64,000 nt of DNA from Paenibacillus agaridevorans (GTDB lineage Bacteria; Bacillota; Bacilli; Paenibacillales; Paenibacillaceae), in NCBI RefSeq assembly GCF_003112455.1, contig NZ_BDQX01000430.1, forward strand, positions 167,096 to 231,095, given 5' to 3'. A model generated the notes under the pieces. The model was given only the letters and a program-made list of their open reading frames with translations, searched no databases and was not told the origin of the DNA. Below, piece by piece: positions 41,898 to 51,290 of the stretch (position 1 is its first letter; each line of letters begins with the position of its first letter). A program made the position numbers and the translations under genes.

Positions 41898-41938
41898 AAC
41901 CTCTACTCCAGTCGTTTGCAACGACCAAAATAAAGGTT
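41898..41938 (-). terminator. terminator after the acyltransferase gene
   Basis: A 19-bp stem using several G-U pairs (core GTCGTT/AACGAC around TGC), followed on the minus strand by TTTTTTTG, 13 nt past the stop. Confidence 0.65.
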
Positions 41939-41950
41939 ATAGCGGCATTT

Positions 41951-43009
41951 TCATTTGCCCCAAAGCAGCCAGGACAGCTTGATCTTTCTTGTGAGATAGA
42001 CAATGGCGAAAGATAGTCCAAGCATCGTGACAAGCAGCGAGATGACATATACATGGTAGTAGGCGCTGCCAAGCTCCTGTTTAAACAGCTTGCCCATGAC
42101 CGTCTGGATCGCCGGATGAATGAAGTAGATACCGAATGAGGCTGATCCCAGGGCCATCAGCCAGGGGAGAATACGAGCCTTTTGATCCACCATTATTTTG
42201 CCGCCCCAGATGAGGCTGATCCCGATTAACACAGCATATAGGCTGTACATAATCATGTACGCAGGCATCGGGTAGATCGCGCCGGCTTGCGACGAAAACA
42301 CGAATAACAAATACATGAACCCGACCAGCAAGGCCAAAGGTCCTGTCCATGCCACATGTCTCCAGCGCTCCGCGAACTTGCCATAACGCATTCCAATGGC
42401 GGCTCCAATGCCGAATACAGCGAAGTAATTCCAGATCAATGTCGCCTTATGTTCGAACAAATACACTTCGTGATGGATGTACAGGAACACGCTTTGGATC
42501 AGGATGGCCAGCACCGCCATATGCCATGCTTTAAGCTTTAGCCATTGTACGAGCCCCATCAGCAAGGGGAATATCAAGTACAACTGAATGATAATCGACA
42601 TGAAATACAAGTGATAGCTTGCGTCCCCCCACAACAACATCTTGAGGAACAGCTCGGGATCGAATTCGAGCGGCTGGCGATAGGCGATCCGGTTAAAGAA
42701 ATAATAGAACGCCGACCAGACCAAATAGGGAATCACGACAAACTTTAGCCGTTTCTTATAGAAGGCCAGCGCCTGCCCCATACTCCAGTCGTCATGATAA
42801 CGATAGAAGAGCACCAGGCCGCTCAGCATGAGAAACAGCGGTACGGCGAACATGCTTAAACTATTCGCGACATAATAGAAAGGGGCCGACAAGCTGCCCC
42901 ATGGCACCTCCGTACGGGGCGTGGCTGTCGCGTGGATCAATACAACGGCAATGATAGCAATGGCGCGCACGAAATGAATCTCGACAATATTGGCTTTTTT
43001 GTTTGACAT
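41951..43009 (-). CDS. acyltransferase-3 family membrane protein
   Basis: 352 residues with about ten hydrophobic segments. The N-terminal VEIHFVRAIAIIAVVLIHAT contains the conserved Arg/His pair of acyltransferase-3 proteins (OafA/OatA type), and ALGSASFGIYFIHPAIQTVM is the conserved C-terminal helix. Such proteins O-acetylate or succinylate cell-surface sugars. No attached SGNH domain. It follows the DUF420 gene by 6 bp and its ribosome site AAAGGG overlaps that gene's stop, so it is read in the cta transcript, although its role there is unclear. Confidence 0.82.
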   Translation of the reverse strand: MSNKKANIVEIHFVRAIAIIAVVLIHATATPRTEVPWGSLSAPFYYVANSLSMFAVPLFLMLSGLVLFYRYHDDWSMGQALAFYKKRLKFVVIPYLVWSAFYYFFNRIAYRQPLEFDPELFLKMLLWGDASYHLYFMSIIIQLYLIFPLLMGLVQWLKLKAWHMAVLAILIQSVFLYIHHEVYLFEHKATLIWNYFAVFGIGAAIGMRYGKFAERWRHVAWTGPLALLVGFMYLLFVFSSQAGAIYPMPAYMIMYSLYAVLIGISLIWGGKIMVDQKARILPWLMALGSASFGIYFIHPAIQTVMGKLFKQELGSAYYHVYVISLLVTMLGLSFAIVYLTRKIKLSWLLWGK

Positions 43010-43015
43010 AGCCCT

Positions 43016-43492
43016 TTAACCGAAGATCGCTTCGAACAACGGCTTGGCATCGGCCGCCGGGTAAAGCACGTACAGAATCGAATAGACGGCTGTGCCTGTA
43101 ATGGCCGTAATAAACCAGATGATCGAAGTAAATCGGCCCAGCTTGCGGTGCCTCGCAAACTTCTTTTTGTAGCCGAGTACGATCGTCGTTATGCCGAATA
43201 CGGCGGCCACTGTTGCCAGCGTGATATGGAACAACAAAAATACCAGATAAAAAGGCTTGAGGCCATCGGGCCCGTTATATGGCGTACTGCCTATAATAAA
43301 GGTTCTCGAGGCATAAATAATAAAAAACAAAATGGCCGCGATCGCTGCACTCACCATCATCTTTTGATGCTGCTCGAGCTTGCGCTTAACCGCAAGCCGC
43401 CAACCAAATGCCACGAGCGTCGCACTCAAGACGATAAAAAAGGTGCTGACGGTCGGCATTAAAATATTCAAGTCCACTGTCATCCACTCCAT
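43016..43492 (-). CDS. DUF420 (YozB-like) membrane protein
   Basis: 158 residues, four hydrophobic segments. LEQHQKMMVSAAIAAILFFI, then FHITLATVAAVFGI and FARHRKLGRFTSIIWFITAI carry the His residues conserved in DUF420, a family found beside oxidase genes and perhaps involved in heme-copper oxidase maturation. Function is not established. Two starts, ATG 43492 and the Met three codons later, cannot be separated. It lies between ctaG and the acyltransferase. Confidence 0.82.
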   Translation of the reverse strand: MEWMTVDLNILMPTVSTFFIVLSATLVAFGWRLAVKRKLEQHQKMMVSAAIAAILFFIIYASRTFIIGSTPYNGPDGLKPFYLVFLLFHITLATVAAVFGITTIVLGYKKKFARHRKLGRFTSIIWFITAITGTAVYSILYVLYPAADAKPLFEAIFG

Positions 43493-43539
43493 GCGTCAAT
43501 AGTCAATAGGATTTGATAATGGGATCTCCGGGGAGGCCC

Positions 43540-44448
43540 TTAAACCGCGCCTGGATTCGGATTAGGATTCGGCAAATCATCGTCTTCCGTATGCTCGCGC
43601 TTGAACCATTGCTTAAAGATATACGCCAAAATGAGGCCGTACATCAGCTCTTGAACAAGCTTCATGACGATCCCGCCCAATTGCTGGTCATTTTCGGAAC
43701 CAACCAGGTTAAAAAATTCCGGACCGCCATATTGAGTCAACAAGTAACTCGTATCGCCTGAGATACAATAGCCCATCGCCTTTACCCACACTTCTGGATC
43801 GTTGTACGTTGCGTACAAGTCACCAGGCGAGAAGATAATAAGCGCGCATGCTGGCGTAAGCAATACGCCATTGGCGAATACGTAGGCCATTCGCTTGAGA
43901 TCGGTTAATTTCGACCACTCCGGAACAGGACAAGCGACTTGCCACCACATCATAAAGGATGTAATGAACAGAGCTGCGTAATATAGACGATGAACCGTGA
44001 AGTTCGTCATCACATAATCATGGATCAGCGGCACATGGTACAGCGAGAATAACATATTAAACAAAACGAGAGTGGAGATCGGATGCATCAAGAAGGAGAG
44101 CTTCTTCCAGAATGGGGCTCCAAACATTCTCCTCCATAAAAAAGCCGGCAGCGCAAGCAGGACCATCGGGGGAACAATCAAATACGAAATGGCCATATTC
44201 ACCATATGATAGGTAAACGTCAAGTGACCCATTAGGCTAAGAGGACCGCCCTGCGCCAAATAAAATAATAACGCGGCTCCGATAAACAGCATCTTCTGAA
44301 GCGTCGTCGCAGTCGGCTCCTGCGGAAAATGTTTCTCTCTCCAAGGTCCTATCAAATAGAAATACAGAATGACCACCGCAATAACTCCGAATAGAAACAT
44401 GGGCGACCATAATTGCTCAAAAGTGAAGTATTCGTTTAAGCCAAACAT
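43540..44448 (-). CDS. ctaG: cytochrome c oxidase assembly factor CtaG (caa3 type)
   Basis: 302 residues, about seven hydrophobic segments. FTFEQLWSPMFLFGVIAVVI, LSLMGHLTFTYHMVNMAISY, MHPISTLVLFNMLFSLYHVP and PDLYATYN-like GDLYATYNDPEVW are characteristic of the Bacillus CtaG family, needed for active caa3 oxidase (probably copper delivery). The frame opens at 44550, but ATG 44448 with AAAGGAG 9 nt upstream gives the family start MFGLNEYF. A hairpin at 44516 separates it from ctaF, so it may be expressed at a lower level. Confidence 0.9.
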   Translation of the reverse strand: MFGLNEYFTFEQLWSPMFLFGVIAVVILYFYLIGPWREKHFPQEPTATTLQKMLFIGAALLFYLAQGGPLSLMGHLTFTYHMVNMAISYLIVPPMVLLALPAFLWRRMFGAPFWKKLSFLMHPISTLVLFNMLFSLYHVPLIHDYVMTNFTVHRLYYAALFITSFMMWWQVACPVPEWSKLTDLKRMAYVFANGVLLTPACALIIFSPGDLYATYNDPEVWVKAMGYCISGDTSYLLTQYGGPEFFNLVGSENDQQLGGIVMKLVQELMYGLILAYIFKQWFKREHTEDDDLPNPNPNPGAV

Positions 44449-44515
44449 CTTGGAAGGCTCCTTTCTCCTGTACAGCATACCCGAACGGCAAGAAATGCCA
44501 ATCTTACGGAAAGAA

Positions 44516-44540
44516 GAGGGACCCGCTGACTGGGACCCTC
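44516..44540 (-). terminator. hairpin between ctaF and ctaG
   Basis: GAGGGACCC (44516-44524) and GGGACCCTC (44532-44540), minus strand continuing TTCTTTCC. Strong stem with a weak T-run, so probably partial termination that lowers ctaG. Confidence 0.6.
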
Positions 44541-44573
44541 CTCTCTTCAATTCTTATCGGTCCGGAGTTACGA

Positions 44574-44891
44574 TTACCACCAAACCCAATATTCTGCCAT
44601 GATCACAGCTGTAAAGACGATGACTACACCGAACAGAATTCCGATAATCGCGAATGTGTGACCGCGATCCTTCATGTGCATCCAAAATGCCATCTGTACA
44701 AAAACTTGAAGGAAAGCCGTACCCATTAAAATAACATAGATAAAGTCTTTATTAATTTCTCCGCTGATCACAGTCGCAAATGCGATGAAAGTCAGCAGAA
44801 TCGAGAAGATAAACGCAACGACATGTTTTTTGGGACCTTCAACCTTGTGATGTTTGGTGCGTTGCTCAGCGGCTCCGTGATTGCTTGCCAT
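44574..44891 (-). CDS. ctaF: cytochrome c oxidase subunit IV
   Basis: 105 residues with three membrane helices. HVVAFIFSILLTFIAFATVI and VQMAFWMHMKDRGHTFAIIG are the motifs of the short bacterial COX4 family (CtaF/QoxD), which stabilises the subunit I core. It follows ctaE by 4 bp; AGGTGG lies 8 nt before the ATG. Confidence 0.92.
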   Translation of the reverse strand: MASNHGAAEQRTKHHKVEGPKKHVVAFIFSILLTFIAFATVISGEINKDFIYVILMGTAFLQVFVQMAFWMHMKDRGHTFAIIGILFGVVIVFTAVIMAEYWVWW

Positions 44892-44895
44892 ACCG

Positions 44896-45513
44896 TTAAA
44901 CCACCTTTCCCATCAGGTAGACAACCGTGAAGATGAATACCCATACAACGTCGATAAAGTGCCAGTACATCCCGGCTACGTATACCTTAGGCGCCGTTAC
45001 AACATTTAGTCCCTTGCGGGACAATTGGATGATCAGAAGCGTGATCCATACAATACCGAACAACACGTGCGCGCCGTGGAAGCCGACCAGCGTGTAGAAC
45101 GAAGAGCTGAACGCGCTTGTCGTGAAGCCGTGACCTTCGTGAACATAGTGGTAGAACTCGTAAATCTCAAGCCCCAGGAATGAAGCTCCCAAGACTACCG
45201 TAACGATCAACCAGCCAATCAGGCTTTTTACATTTTTCTGATGCATCGCTTGAATCGCGAACACGCTTGTCAAGCTGGATGTAAGCAAGATCGCAGTCGC
45301 GATAGCAACCAGCATGAGATCGAACAAATGATTGGCGGTAGGTCCTTCGAGCACTTGATCTCGAAGCGACAGGTACGCCGCGAACAAAGTACCGAAGAGA
45401 ACGGTCTCGCCGCCGAGGAATAACCAGAAACCTAATACTTTATTGCGTCCCTCGAGGGTAGCCTTCTCCGGCTCATGGGGCAATTGCCCTTCTACATGCG
45501 TATGTGCACTCAT
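44896..45513 (-). CDS. ctaE: cytochrome c oxidase subunit III
   Basis: 205 residues, five helices, the short subunit III of caa3 oxidases. NKVLGFWLFLGGETVLFGTL, TLVGFHGAHVLFGIVWITLL and AGMYWHFIDVVWVFIFTVVY are conserved. It overlaps the ctaD stop by 4 bp (ATGA, 45510-45513), so it is translated with subunit I. Confidence 0.95.
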   Translation of the reverse strand: MSAHTHVEGQLPHEPEKATLEGRNKVLGFWLFLGGETVLFGTLFAAYLSLRDQVLEGPTANHLFDLMLVAIATAILLTSSLTSVFAIQAMHQKNVKSLIGWLIVTVVLGASFLGLEIYEFYHYVHEGHGFTTSAFSSSFYTLVGFHGAHVLFGIVWITLLIIQLSRKGLNVVTAPKVYVAGMYWHFIDVVWVFIFTVVYLMGKVV

Positions 45514-47393
45514 GCTTTCCCCCCCAAGTCCTTCAGAATTTCGTCTTCTTCGATATGGAAGCCGTGGTCATCGATCATGGACCGGAGCACCATACACAAT
45601 AATGTAGTGGCAAGGCCGATAATTCCGATGAAGTGTCCCGTCTTAAGCGCTCCAATGTGCCCCCAATCCGGAGCGTACATAAACCCGAAGCCTGCAACGA
45701 ACAAGCCAACACCCATAAAGAATGGCAGAATCGATGGAGACGGCATATGAATCGGACCGATCGGCTCCGCAGGCGTCATGCCTTTGTGGCCTTCCATCTT
45801 CTCTTTCCAATACGCGTCATAACCGCGAACAAGCGGAGTTTGCGCGAAGTTGTACTCTGGCGGAGGAGATGGAATCGTCCACTCCAGCGTACGTCCGTCT
45901 TCCCAAGGATCTGCTGACGCATTTTTAGGTTTAGCCATTGTTACTACAACGTTCATCAGGAACAAGATTGTGCCTACGCCCATCAGCAAAGCGCCGACCG
46001 TACTAATCATGTTCATCTCGTTAAAGCCGATGCCATCCAGGTACTGCCAGATCCGACGCGGCATCCCGAGCAAGCCCAAGAAGTGCTGAATGAAGAATGT
46101 CAAGTGGAAGCCGATAAAGAATGTCCAGAATGTGATCTTGCCGAGCGTCTCGTTTAACACCCGTCCGAACATCTTAGGCCACCAGTAATGCAATCCTGCA
46201 AAAATACCCAATACCAGACCGCCTACGATAACGTAGTGGAAATGCGCTACAACGAAGTAGGTATCATGATACTGGAAGTCGGCGGGGGCCGATGCCAGCA
46301 TGACGCCTGTAACGCCGCCCATAACGAAAGTTGGTACGAATCCGACCGCATACAGGTTGGCGGATGTAAATTTGATCGAACCGCCCCACATGGTAAACAG
46401 CCAGTTAAAGATTTTGATGCCTGTTGGAACGGCAATCAACATTGTTGCAATAGAGAACAACGCGTTCGCAACGGGACCAAGACCTGTTGTAAACATATGA
46501 TGCGCCCATACCATGAAGCCCAGGAATCCGATCAAAATCGTCGCGAATACCATGGAGCTGTAGCCGAATAGACGCTTGCGCGAAAACGTACTGATAACCT
46601 CGGAGATAATACCGAAGGCCGGCAGAATGAGGATGTATACCTCAGGATGCCCGAAAATCCAGAAAATATGCTCCCACAATACTGCGTTGCCGCCTGCGGT
46701 AGGATCGAAGAAATTCGCGCTGAACAACCGATCGAACATCAAGGCCGCAAGACCGACAGTAAGCGCTGGGAATGCGAACAGGATCAATGCGGACGTGATA
46801 AATGCCGTCCAAGTGAACAATGGCATCCGCATAAATGTCATGCCAGGTGCACGCATGTTGATAATCGTTACAAGAAAGTTGATACCGCCGATCAAAGTAC
46901 CAATACCGGCAATCTGCAGGCCCAATACGTAATAATCCATACCATGGTCATTACTATAGGTGGTTCCTGCCAGCGGCGCATACGCCGTCCAACCTGCGTC
47001 TGGCACATCGCCGACGATCCAGCTGACATTAAGCAGCAAGCCGCCGAAGAAAAATGTCCAAAAGCCTAATGAATTCACGAACGGAAATGCGACGTCCCGC
47101 GCGCCGATCTGAAGCGGCACGACCGCGTTCATAAAGGCGAACAGGAGCGGCATTGCCGCAAGGAAGATCATGGTTGTGCCGTGCATCGTAATCAATTCGT
47201 TGTATGTATCCGCTCCAACGAAATCATTTTGCGGAGCCCATAGCTGAATCCGGATCAGGATCGCTTCAAGTCCGCCGACGAGAAAAAAGAATCCCCCTGC
47301 TATCAAATACAAAATACCGATTTTCTTATGGTCAACCGTTGTAAGCCAGTCCATAAGACCGCTGTAACGTTTGACTGCATGTGCATGAGCCAA
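45510..47393 (-). CDS. ctaD: cytochrome c oxidase subunit I
   Basis: 627 residues from the chosen start, with 12-14 helices. Heme and copper ligands are visible: the low-spin heme His in TMHGTTMIF, the Tyr-His pair in FWIFGHPEVYILILPAFG, the CuB His pair in WAHHMFTTGL and the final heme ligands in DTYFVVAHFHYVIVGG. It reduces oxygen to water and pumps protons. An ATG at 47411 has no ribosome site, whereas AAGGAGG (47402-47408) lies 8 nt before an in-frame TTG at 47393, so the TTG is preferred; the difference is six residues. Confidence 0.95.
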   Translation of the reverse strand: MAHAHAVKRYSGLMDWLTTVDHKKIGILYLIAGGFFFLVGGLEAILIRIQLWAPQNDFVGADTYNELITMHGTTMIFLAAMPLLFAFMNAVVPLQIGARDVAFPFVNSLGFWTFFFGGLLLNVSWIVGDVPDAGWTAYAPLAGTTYSNDHGMDYYVLGLQIAGIGTLIGGINFLVTIINMRAPGMTFMRMPLFTWTAFITSALILFAFPALTVGLAALMFDRLFSANFFDPTAGGNAVLWEHIFWIFGHPEVYILILPAFGIISEVISTFSRKRLFGYSSMVFATILIGFLGFMVWAHHMFTTGLGPVANALFSIATMLIAVPTGIKIFNWLFTMWGGSIKFTSANLYAVGFVPTFVMGGVTGVMLASAPADFQYHDTYFVVAHFHYVIVGGLVLGIFAGLHYWWPKMFGRVLNETLGKITFWTFFIGFHLTFFIQHFLGLLGMPRRIWQYLDGIGFNEMNMISTVGALLMGVGTILFLMNVVVTMAKPKNASADPWEDGRTLEWTIPSPPPEYNFAQTPLVRGYDAYWKEKMEGHKGMTPAEPIGPIHMPSPSILPFFMGVGLFVAGFGFMYAPDWGHIGALKTGHFIGIIGLATTLLCMVLRSMIDDHGFHIEEDEILKDLGGKA

Positions 47394-47422
47394 GGTAGGC
47401 GCCTCCTTCATCGCTGATGATA

Positions 47423-48478
47423 TTATTCGTAATCTAACGTTAACTCAGACAAGTATTGTGCAATCCCTTCCAGCTCGTCCTCGGTCAATTCGTATCGGTT
47501 CGACATCAGATTGCCGGGCTTAACCGCCTCTGGATCCTTGATCCAATTATAGAGATTGTTATATACAGTATCTTCGTGTTTGTATTGCTTATCATCAGCT
47601 TCTACGTTGACAAGAATACCACCGACGCTATTGCGGCTTGCAATGCCAGACAGGTTCGGATAAGCTTGTACGCCCAAGTCGCCAATTGCATGGCATACCA
47701 GGCATTTGCTTTGGAACACTTCTGCTATTGCCGGGTCGGATGGAAGAGCAACGGGCTCTTTGATCGCTGCAGCCCAGCGGTCGAACGCTGCGCCATCGAC
47801 GGATTTTACTTTAAAATCCATCAGGCCATGGGACGGTCCGCACAATTCGGCGCATTTACCCAAGTAAACGCCTTCTTTCGGCGCGGAAAAATACATATGG
47901 TTCTCATTGCCGCTTGGATTCGTGTCGATCTTGCCTGCCAGCGACGGAACCCAGAAGGAGTGAATCACGTCAGCCGTCTTCGCTTCGATCGCGATCGTCT
48001 TGCCGGTTGGAATGACCAGCTCCTGCGCAGTCTTGATGCCTAACTCCGGATACTCGAACTCCCACCAGTACTGATGAGAAGTCACGATGACTTTAACTGC
48101 ATCAGGGTCATTGCTGTAATCCTTGGACAAGTTAAACACCGATTGCAAAGTAGGAACGGCCAGGATCACGAGCAAGATGATCGGAATGACGGTCCAGATA
48201 ACCTCAAGTTTGTGGCTACCCTCTACCTGCTTAGGAATGGTCTTGTCTCCCGAACGTCTGCGGAACCGGATAATGACATACAAAGCAAGGGCGAATACGA
48301 CAACAACAACGATGCCCATAATGATAATCGCCGTCTTCATCAATCCGAATTGCTCTTCCGCTACCGGCCCTTGAGGATTCAGCGTAGACAAGTCTTCTCG
48401 TCCGCATGCCGCAAGCACCAATGCCATCATGGCCATCAGCGGTGCCAGCCGTCTTACAAATTGCCACCGATTCATCAT
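47423..48478 (-). CDS. ctaC: cytochrome caa3 oxidase subunit II with fused cytochrome c
   Basis: 351 residues. Lipoprotein signal MMALVLAAC, two membrane helices (about 45-70 and 90-112), a CuA domain with HQYWWEFEYPE near residue 133 and the ligand cluster CAELCGPSHGLM near 215, then a C-terminal cytochrome c domain with CLVCHA near residue 263 and a distal Met in PGNLMSNRYEL. The fusion identifies a caa3-type oxidase that accepts electrons through its own heme c. First gene of the operon, 11-29 bp before ctaD, behind a strong promoter. GGGG lies 8 nt before the ATG. Confidence 0.95.
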   Translation of the reverse strand: MMNRWQFVRRLAPLMAMMALVLAACGREDLSTLNPQGPVAEEQFGLMKTAIIIMGIVVVVVFALALYVIIRFRRRSGDKTIPKQVEGSHKLEVIWTVIPIILLVILAVPTLQSVFNLSKDYSNDPDAVKVIVTSHQYWWEFEYPELGIKTAQELVIPTGKTIAIEAKTADVIHSFWVPSLAGKIDTNPSGNENHMYFSAPKEGVYLGKCAELCGPSHGLMDFKVKSVDGAAFDRWAAAIKEPVALPSDPAIAEVFQSKCLVCHAIGDLGVQAYPNLSGIASRNSVGGILVNVEADDKQYKHEDTVYNNLYNWIKDPEAVKPGNLMSNRYELTEDELEGIAQYLSELTLDYE

Positions 48479-48591
48479 TAATCAACCCCACTTTTGACGT
48501 TTTCGCAGCGGCCATTTTTTCACGTGGCAAGCGGCCTGCTGCGTGTTTCACAGCTGTTGTTACATCTCGTGCAACTTTAAACACTTTATTA

Positions 48592-48620
48592 AATATAAAG
48601 TTGACGCTCTCTTTTGTCAA
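48592..48620 (-). promoter_or_regulatory. sigma-A promoter of the cta operon
   Basis: Minus strand TTGACA (48615-48620), exactly 17 nt, TATATT (48592-48597). Near-consensus; leader to the ctaC ATG is about 107 nt. Confidence 0.75.
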
Positions 48621-48844
48621 TGTTCCACAGAGAGTTCACAAATTGTTCTCAAAGCTGTCAAAAACGGATATTTTAGCGCTCTTTCGGGCTATTGCGACGG
48701 TATTTGCAGCCGTGCTTTAAAGCTTCGTTTACCTTTCATTGTGCACCAAACCCATGGTCATTTATGTATGCTTTCCTAAGGCGTATGTTTTACCTCGTGG
48801 GAACGGACACTAACATCATCCCAATTAGGATTGGAGGTAAGCCA

Positions 48845-49591
48845 ATGACGATGATGCGACGGGCCGGTATCATCCTGTTGTCCTTGCTCTTGGTCATTGC
48901 CGTTTCGGCTTGCGGCTACAAGAAGTCTATGCAGCATTCCGACTCGGACTATGGAAGCAGGAAGCCCGGAGATCCCAAGATGCAGGGACTGAAGGCGTAT
49001 GGGTCCACGAATACCGACGCGGGGCAGCATGACAATGCCTTTTTCGAATACAGCTCCATGCTGTCGAACAAGATCGGCTCGCTCAATGGCGTAGCGAATG
49101 GGATTGTTATGCTGACGGACAAAAACGCTTATGTAGCGATTTTATTGGATTGGTCTGCAGCGGGTACGAAAGCGAAGGGCGGTACGGACGAGCAAAATAA
49201 TACCGGCTCCAACGGCGGCGTATTCAATGCCGATTCCGGTTCGCCTTACAGCAATCCTTACACTATCGTGACTCCGTATAATTCCTTCTTTACCGTTATG
49301 GACCACCAGAACTTGTCCAATGAATTGAAACAGACGATTGCGAAGCGCATTCGCGAAGAATCCCCTATGATCCAGGAGGTTCATATTTCCGCCAATATGG
49401 AGTTCAACAATTATTTTGTTCGATTCGCTTCGGAAGCCTGGGCCGGCCGATCGTTAACGCCTTTGGTCGACACCTTCAACAAAGTTGTTCAATACGAATT
49501 CGACGGGGCTGCGGAACGTCCCGCCCCCATTACGGAACCCGGTCACTACTCGCCGCAGGATTGGCAGCTGCGCAAGTTCAACAGACGCTAA
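48845..49591 (+). CDS. YhcN/YlaJ-like sporulation lipoprotein
   Basis: 248 residues. MRRAGIILLSLLLVIAVSAC is a lipoprotein signal with Cys near residue 23. The mature part has NGVANGIVMLTDKNAYVAIL, the conserved strand of the YhcN/YlaJ family, and IAKRIREESPMIQEVHISAN, the second conserved segment; members are found in the inner spore membrane or cortex region. The C-terminal tail after about residue 215 is variable. The frame opens at 48692, but ATG 48845 has GGAGG 8 nt upstream and starts the signal peptide. It is a single gene, divergent from the cta operon. Confidence 0.82.
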   Translation: MTMMRRAGIILLSLLLVIAVSACGYKKSMQHSDSDYGSRKPGDPKMQGLKAYGSTNTDAGQHDNAFFEYSSMLSNKIGSLNGVANGIVMLTDKNAYVAILLDWSAAGTKAKGGTDEQNNTGSNGGVFNADSGSPYSNPYTIVTPYNSFFTVMDHQNLSNELKQTIAKRIREESPMIQEVHISANMEFNNYFVRFASEAWAGRSLTPLVDTFNKVVQYEFDGAAERPAPITEPGHYSPQDWQLRKFNRR

Positions 49592-49617
49592 TCTTAACAT
49601 TTATTATAGAAGAAACA

Positions 49618-49658
49618 CGAGGAGCTTACCATGGTATGGGAGCTCCTCGCATGCTTTT
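49618..49658 (+). terminator. terminator after the YhcN-like gene
   Basis: CGAGGAGCT (49618-49626) pairs with AGCTCCTCG (49641-49649), then CATGCTTTTTG on the plus strand. Confidence 0.75.
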
Positions 49659-49666
49659 TGCGGCAG

Positions 49667-50518
49667 TTATTTCCCCTTCATGCCCGTTTGAAGGCGGTCG
49701 AGAGCGGAGCGATAGGCCTGCCTGTCTGCTTCGTTGCGGGCCGCTTGCTCCAGCCGCTTCAGTTCGTCTTCAAGCTGAGCGGTCATTTGGCGTATTCGAT
49801 CGGCAGGTTTGTCCGCTTTCTTTTGAGGAAAGCTTCGTCCATCGGCCGTTTGAATATGAAGCGTTATGCCGTCGCTGTCCAACTGTGCCAGCAATACATC
49901 CTCAAGCTTCAGCTTCTGCTGACTCATCTTATGACGCAGCCAATCCCTCGTTACGCCCGAAAGCTCCAATTCCTTCTCTAATACGATGCCATCCATGACA
50001 AGCGTATGCGGCGGCTTCTCCTCCGCCATCTTCCATCCCAGCATATCCGGGGTGATGGGCTGATACTGTTTCTTCATTAATACATTAAGCTCTCCGCTTG
50101 ACTCCATCACGGCGAATTCGACATCCGCCACACGATAGGCATCCTTGCTTCTAAGCTGTTCCAGAAGCTCGTCCAAGGTCAGCCTTTCCTTCTTCAGCTG
50201 CTCCTTCAACAATTTGCCGTCCTTGATGAGCACCCTGCCTTTTCCGTCTACAAGATCCCTGACCTTTCTATTCTTAACGGTCCAATATTCGATGCCTACC
50301 GATACGCTAACCCACACCAGCAGCGATACGATTCCGAGGTACCATAAGTTGTCCAGATCCAACGATACGTAAGCGGCAATGTTGCCGATGGAGATGCCCG
50401 TAATGTATTCGAAGAGCGACAACTCCGATATTTGGCGTTTGCCAAGCACTTTCGTCAGAATGAACAGAACTGCCATAGCAGCCAGCGTTCGAATGACAAT
50501 CTCGATCCACTGCGGCAT
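49667..50518 (-). CDS. DUF421 (YetF/YkjA-like) membrane protein
   Basis: 283 residues. Three N-terminal helices with FILTKVLGKRQISELSLFEY and ITGISIGNIAAYVSLD, the family hallmark, then a cytoplasmic DUF421 domain (AYRVADVEFAVMESSGELNV near 140) and a basic coiled tail ending in LDRLQTGMKGK. Members are spore or membrane proteins of unknown function. Start ATG 50518 has GGAGG 8 nt upstream; the longer frame to 50629 is not family-like. It converges on the YhcN-like gene. Confidence 0.85.
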   Translation of the reverse strand: MPQWIEIVIRTLAAMAVLFILTKVLGKRQISELSLFEYITGISIGNIAAYVSLDLDNLWYLGIVSLLVWVSVSVGIEYWTVKNRKVRDLVDGKGRVLIKDGKLLKEQLKKERLTLDELLEQLRSKDAYRVADVEFAVMESSGELNVLMKKQYQPITPDMLGWKMAEEKPPHTLVMDGIVLEKELELSGVTRDWLRHKMSQQKLKLEDVLLAQLDSDGITLHIQTADGRSFPQKKADKPADRIRQMTAQLEDELKRLEQAARNEADRQAYRSALDRLQTGMKGK

Positions 50519-50937
50519 TTTGAATCCCTCCCTTATCATCCTATGATGTCCAACAAAACCAATGTCATTCTCGTGGCAGCTTCTCTCGCCGTATTTTTGG
50601 CGAATCGGGAGACAAACATATACTTGCATTATTCTACTTATGATGATATGATAATAAGAATGTAATATTTAACCCCTATAGATCCCCAGTAAGAATCAAC
50701 TATACCCTCTGTATTTGATCATCTTGACTAACGAATCTAGGCTCATGTTTCAACTGTTTTTCTGATTCACACTGGCGCGGTCAATGGAGCCGCAAGGACG
50801 GAAGAGAGGTAGGGCTTTCGTTGTTTTGGGAAAAATAAGACGCACAAACAACTGTGATGCACATGCTGTTTACGATAAGCTGCGGGGATAATATGCCGTC
50901 CTGATTAAGGACATGGCAGGTTAAATATATGCAATTA
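50519..50937. other. intergenic stretch without recognised gene
   Basis: About 420 bp between the DUF421 gene start and the copZ terminator. An open frame of 68 codons at 50781-50987 runs into the terminator and lacks protein-like composition. A GC-rich patch at 50773-50812 could be structured RNA, but it matches no riboswitch class I know. Confidence 0.4.
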
Positions 50938-50981
50938 AGGGCTGCCTGGCCGGCGACGATTGTCGCCGACAGGGCAGCCCT
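50938..50981 (-). terminator. terminator after copZ
   Basis: AGGGCTGCC (50938-50946) with GGCAGCCCT (50973-50981) enclosing a second stem CGGCGAC/GTCGCCG. Minus strand continues TTAATTGC. Confidence 0.65.
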
Positions 50982-51019
50982 GTCCAATTCTCAGCTATTA
51001 TTTTATTTACCCTTTCCGA

Positions 51020-51220
51020 TTACCCCACATCGTATCCTTGTTCCTCGATTGCCGCTTTAATGGCATCCAGACTTACTTTAGCTTCATCATACTCCACCGT
51101 TACTTTCTTGTCCGCCAGGCTGACCTGACCGCTCGCGCCAACTTCGCTTACCGCTTTCTCTACCGAACTCACGCAATGACCGCAGCTCATGCCTTCTACT
51201 TTTAATACAACGTTTGCCAT
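51020..51220 (-). CDS. copZ: copper chaperone CopZ
   Basis: 66 residues, one heavy-metal-associated domain with the copper-binding loop GMSCGHC near residue 10 and the ferredoxin-like fold completed by VTVEYDEAKVSLDAIKAAIE and GYDV. It carries Cu(I) to a CopA-type ATPase. GGAGG lies 9 nt before the ATG at 51220; the upstream ATG at 51229 abuts the ribosome site and is rejected. Two CsoR-type operators precede it. copA and csoR are not next to it here. Confidence 0.92.
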   Translation of the reverse strand: MANVVLKVEGMSCGHCVSSVEKAVSEVGASGQVSLADKKVTVEYDEAKVSLDAIKAAIEEQGYDVG

Positions 51221-51251
51221 TGTTATCATCCTCCATTCTGGTTTTTAGTTA

Positions 51252-51268
51252 ATACCACCCCGGGGTAT
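51252..51268. promoter_or_regulatory. CsoR-like operator 1
   Basis: ATACC-ACCCCGG-GGTAT, GC-rich core with TACC/GGTA ends as in copper-sensing CsoR sites, 32 bp before copZ. Confidence 0.6.
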
Positions 51269-51290
51269 GCCTTTCTAACCCTTATGTTAT

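Noticed and set aside
50773..50812. GC-rich patch with GGAGCCGCAAGGACGG, considered as a c-di-GMP or other riboswitch
   Set aside because: The conserved cores and pairing of the known classes could not be drawn, and no gene follows in a suitable position.
50781..50987. 68-codon minus-strand frame between DUF421 and copZ genes
   Set aside because: Begins inside the copZ terminator hairpin and resembles nothing; likely chance.
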